A DNA stretch of 64,000 nt from Heyndrickxia camelliae (lineage in GTDB: Bacteria; Bacillota; Bacilli; Bacillales; Bacillaceae_C): contig NZ_PIQO01000008.1 in assembly GCF_002844575.1 (NCBI RefSeq), positions 62,001-126,000 on the forward strand, given 5' to 3'. This document shows positions 62,901 to 64,000 of this stretch, one piece after another. Position numbers and translations under genes: made by a program. Positions within the stretch are counted from its first letter, which is position 1, and each line of letters starts with the position of its first letter. Under the pieces are notes generated by a model. It saw only the letters and a program-made list of their open reading frames with translations, did not search any database and was not told the DNA's origin.

Positions 62901-62929
62901 CATGATTTTGATAAATCATGGCTCTTTTT
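62901..62929 (+). terminator. intrinsic terminator of the small gene
   Basis: CATGATTT pairs with AAATCATG around TGAT, followed by GCTCTTTTT. Confidence 0.78.
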
Positions 62930-63019
62930 ACGCAAAAATAACAAAATTTTTTGAAATAAATGTATAATGGTAATATCTGAGCCACTGCAATGATTCAACG
63001 CCGGAAGGAGTAATTTATA

Positions 63020-63388
63020 TTGGGATTCCAAAAAATTGCACAAATCGGGGTACCGGCAAAAAATATCGAAAGAGCACTTCAATTTTATAAGGATGTGCTT
63101 GAATTACCACTTTTATTCCATACAGATTCCATGGCATTTTTCGACTGTAATGGAGTTAGACTTCTTGTGAGCTTACCTGAAAAGGAAGAGTTCACCAATG
63201 CAAGTTCTGTCATATATTATCAAGTGGCGGATATAAAAGAACATTAAAACCTGCTGAAACAAAAAGGCATACACTTTATCGACGAGCCCCATGCAGTAGC
63301 AAAAATTGGACAAATTGAAACATGGATGGTATTTTTCCAAGATACAGAGGGTAATACGCTCTGTTTAATGAGTGAAGTGGTAGTTTGA
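63020..63388 (+). pseudogene. glyoxalase/bleomycin-resistance family (VOC) protein, interrupted by an in-frame TAA
   Basis: A TTG start at 63020 with GGAAGGAG nine bases upstream opens a VOC-fold gene (IGVPAKNIERALQFYKDVLE). After 75 codons the frame meets TAA at 63245-63247, then the same frame stays open for 46 codons with the matching second half (LLKQKGIHFIDEPHAV, WMVFFQDTEGNTLCLMSE) to the TGA at 63386. The whole would be about 122 residues, normal for this family. A single change of a Tyr, Gln, Lys or Glu codon to TAA explains it. Substrate is unknown; sequencing error is an alternative. Confidence 0.8.
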
Positions 63389-63400
63389 TAGAATCGGAAA

Positions 63401-63426
63401 GGATACCATTGCATGCAAAGGTATCC
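63401..63426. terminator. possible bidirectional terminator
   Basis: GGATACC (63401-63407) pairs with GGTATCC (63420-63426) around a 12-base loop between two convergent genes. The T tracts are poor. Confidence 0.5.
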
Positions 63427-63433
63427 TTATTAA

Positions 63434-64000
63434 TCACTTATTCATCTGTGCTAGAAAATCTCCTAAAAGATCATCCATACTTTCTTCCTTTTCATTATCA
63501 TGATTTTCATCGGAAATCGATAACTCCCAATCAAAGTCATCCAAATCATCTACCTGATCCACTCTAGTATCTTGACTTTCCTGTTCTATCATTGGATTAG
63601 TCGTTATTATGTCTTCATTATCGTCCTTAGGTGGTTCTTCCAAAGGATATGGATAATCTTCTACGTCTACCATGCTGGTATTCAAAGAGGCTATAAGGGA
63701 TGCGGTTTTCACCGGGTCTGTCAATAATTGATAGACAATGCTCCCTAATAATGCTAATGATTGCTCATGTTTCAGCCAATTTCGCTGTGTTTTGTCCAAT
63801 CCTTTTGGAAGGGGAATCGTTAAAGTTTCACGTTGCTTCGATATTGATTGCCCAACACCATTGATAACATATTCGGCAATTTTACTGGAAAAATTCCGCC
63901 TTTCTGTCTCCTTCAGCTTCGCTAAATATTGCAGAATATGGTCAGGGGTATCCGAAGGAATTCGAAACGTAATAGGCTTTCCTCTTTTTATCTCTGATTT
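63434..64000 (-). CDS. ribbon-helix-helix-like protein with acidic tail (partial)
   Basis: The frame is open from the right edge of the window to a stop at 63434, 188 residues seen, N-terminus missing. The visible start KRGKPITFRIPSDTPDHILQ followed by YLAKLKETERRNFSSKIAEYV looks like the beta strand and two helices of a ribbon-helix-helix DNA-binding domain, as in ParR-type segregation proteins. A middle region (WLKHEQSLALLGSIVYQLL) is followed by a long acidic, probably disordered tail of about 70 residues ending MDDLLGDFLAQMNK. An internal TTG is not the true start because the frame continues upstream. If it is ParR-like, an actin-type ParM/StbA gene should lie just outside the window. Family is tentative. 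Confidence 0.7.
   Translation of the reverse strand, partial: KSEIKRGKPITFRIPSDTPDHILQYLAKLKETERRNFSSKIAEYVINGVGQSISKQRETLTIPLPKGLDKTQRNWLKHEQSLALLGSIVYQLLTDPVKTASLIASLNTSMVDVEDYPYPLEEPPKDDNEDIITTNPMIEQESQDTRVDQVDDLDDFDWELSISDENHDNEKEESMDDLLGDFLAQMNK

Overview
The window is AT-rich chromosomal DNA of an endospore-forming member of the Bacillaceae. Supporting signs are an H-type small acid-soluble spore protein, strong AAAGGAGG-type ribosome binding sites, GTG and TTG starts, a complete dltXABCD operon, an S-box (SAM) riboswitch, an immune-inhibitor-A metalloprotease and many B. subtilis-like families (PepT, YfiB/YfiC, YlbL, YwbD, YvgL/YvgM, YxiO). The genus cannot be fixed from sequence alone. 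I see no tRNA, rRNA, CRISPR array, prophage or insertion sequence.

Layout. 1-5.9 kb is a phosphorus-scavenging block: a cytosolic 5'-nucleotidase family enzyme cut by the left edge, a phosphonate/phosphite binding lipoprotein (phnD) behind four TTAACA-type hexamers spaced exactly 11 bp (a PhoP-box signature), and a convergent phnC-phnE-phnE transporter operon. 5.7-12.9 kb holds a DEAD-box helicase, an asparagine synthetase, a two-part ThrE-type exporter and an S-box-controlled pair (flavin monooxygenase plus ATP-grasp ligase). 13.4-21.4 kb holds a DUF5052-like lipoprotein, a MarR regulator with a heterodimeric ABC exporter, a beta-lactamase-fold serine hydrolase and an amino acid permease. 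21.5-25.9 kb is dltXABCD, for D-alanylation of teichoic acids. 26.4-33.7 kb is signalling: a PAS-GGDEF protein, a HAD phosphatase, a chemoreceptor, a two-component system and a PDZ-Lon protease. 34-36.8 kb is an adaptive-response operon (adaA, alkA, ogt) led by an isocitrate lyase/PEP mutase family gene. 36.9-43.1 kb has a TrxR-like flavoprotein, an amidase, an rRNA methyltransferase and modAB. 43.2-46 kb has sspH and the M6 protease. 46.2-52.5 kb has a second heterodimeric ABC pair (one half frameshifted) and a homodimeric exporter. 52.7-64 kb has membrane proteins, MATE, pepT, a PadR-led membrane/desaturase operon, a broken phosphodiesterase, an MFS transporter, a DUF4023-like small protein, a broken glyoxalase and a ribbon-helix-helix-like protein cut by the right edge.

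The least expected features are three intergenic arrays of degenerate repeats with an exact 21-bp period (33936-33988, 40279-40383, 57319-57423); the S-box-controlled monooxygenase/ATP-grasp pair; the PadR-HAAS-tandem-2TM-desaturase operon with its well-defined operator; and five genes interrupted by single-base lesions (two clear frameshifts, two in-frame stops, one small ORF), which points either to recent gene decay or to residual sequence error. Positions, motifs and periods were read by eye; family names rest on remembered family signatures, with no database search.
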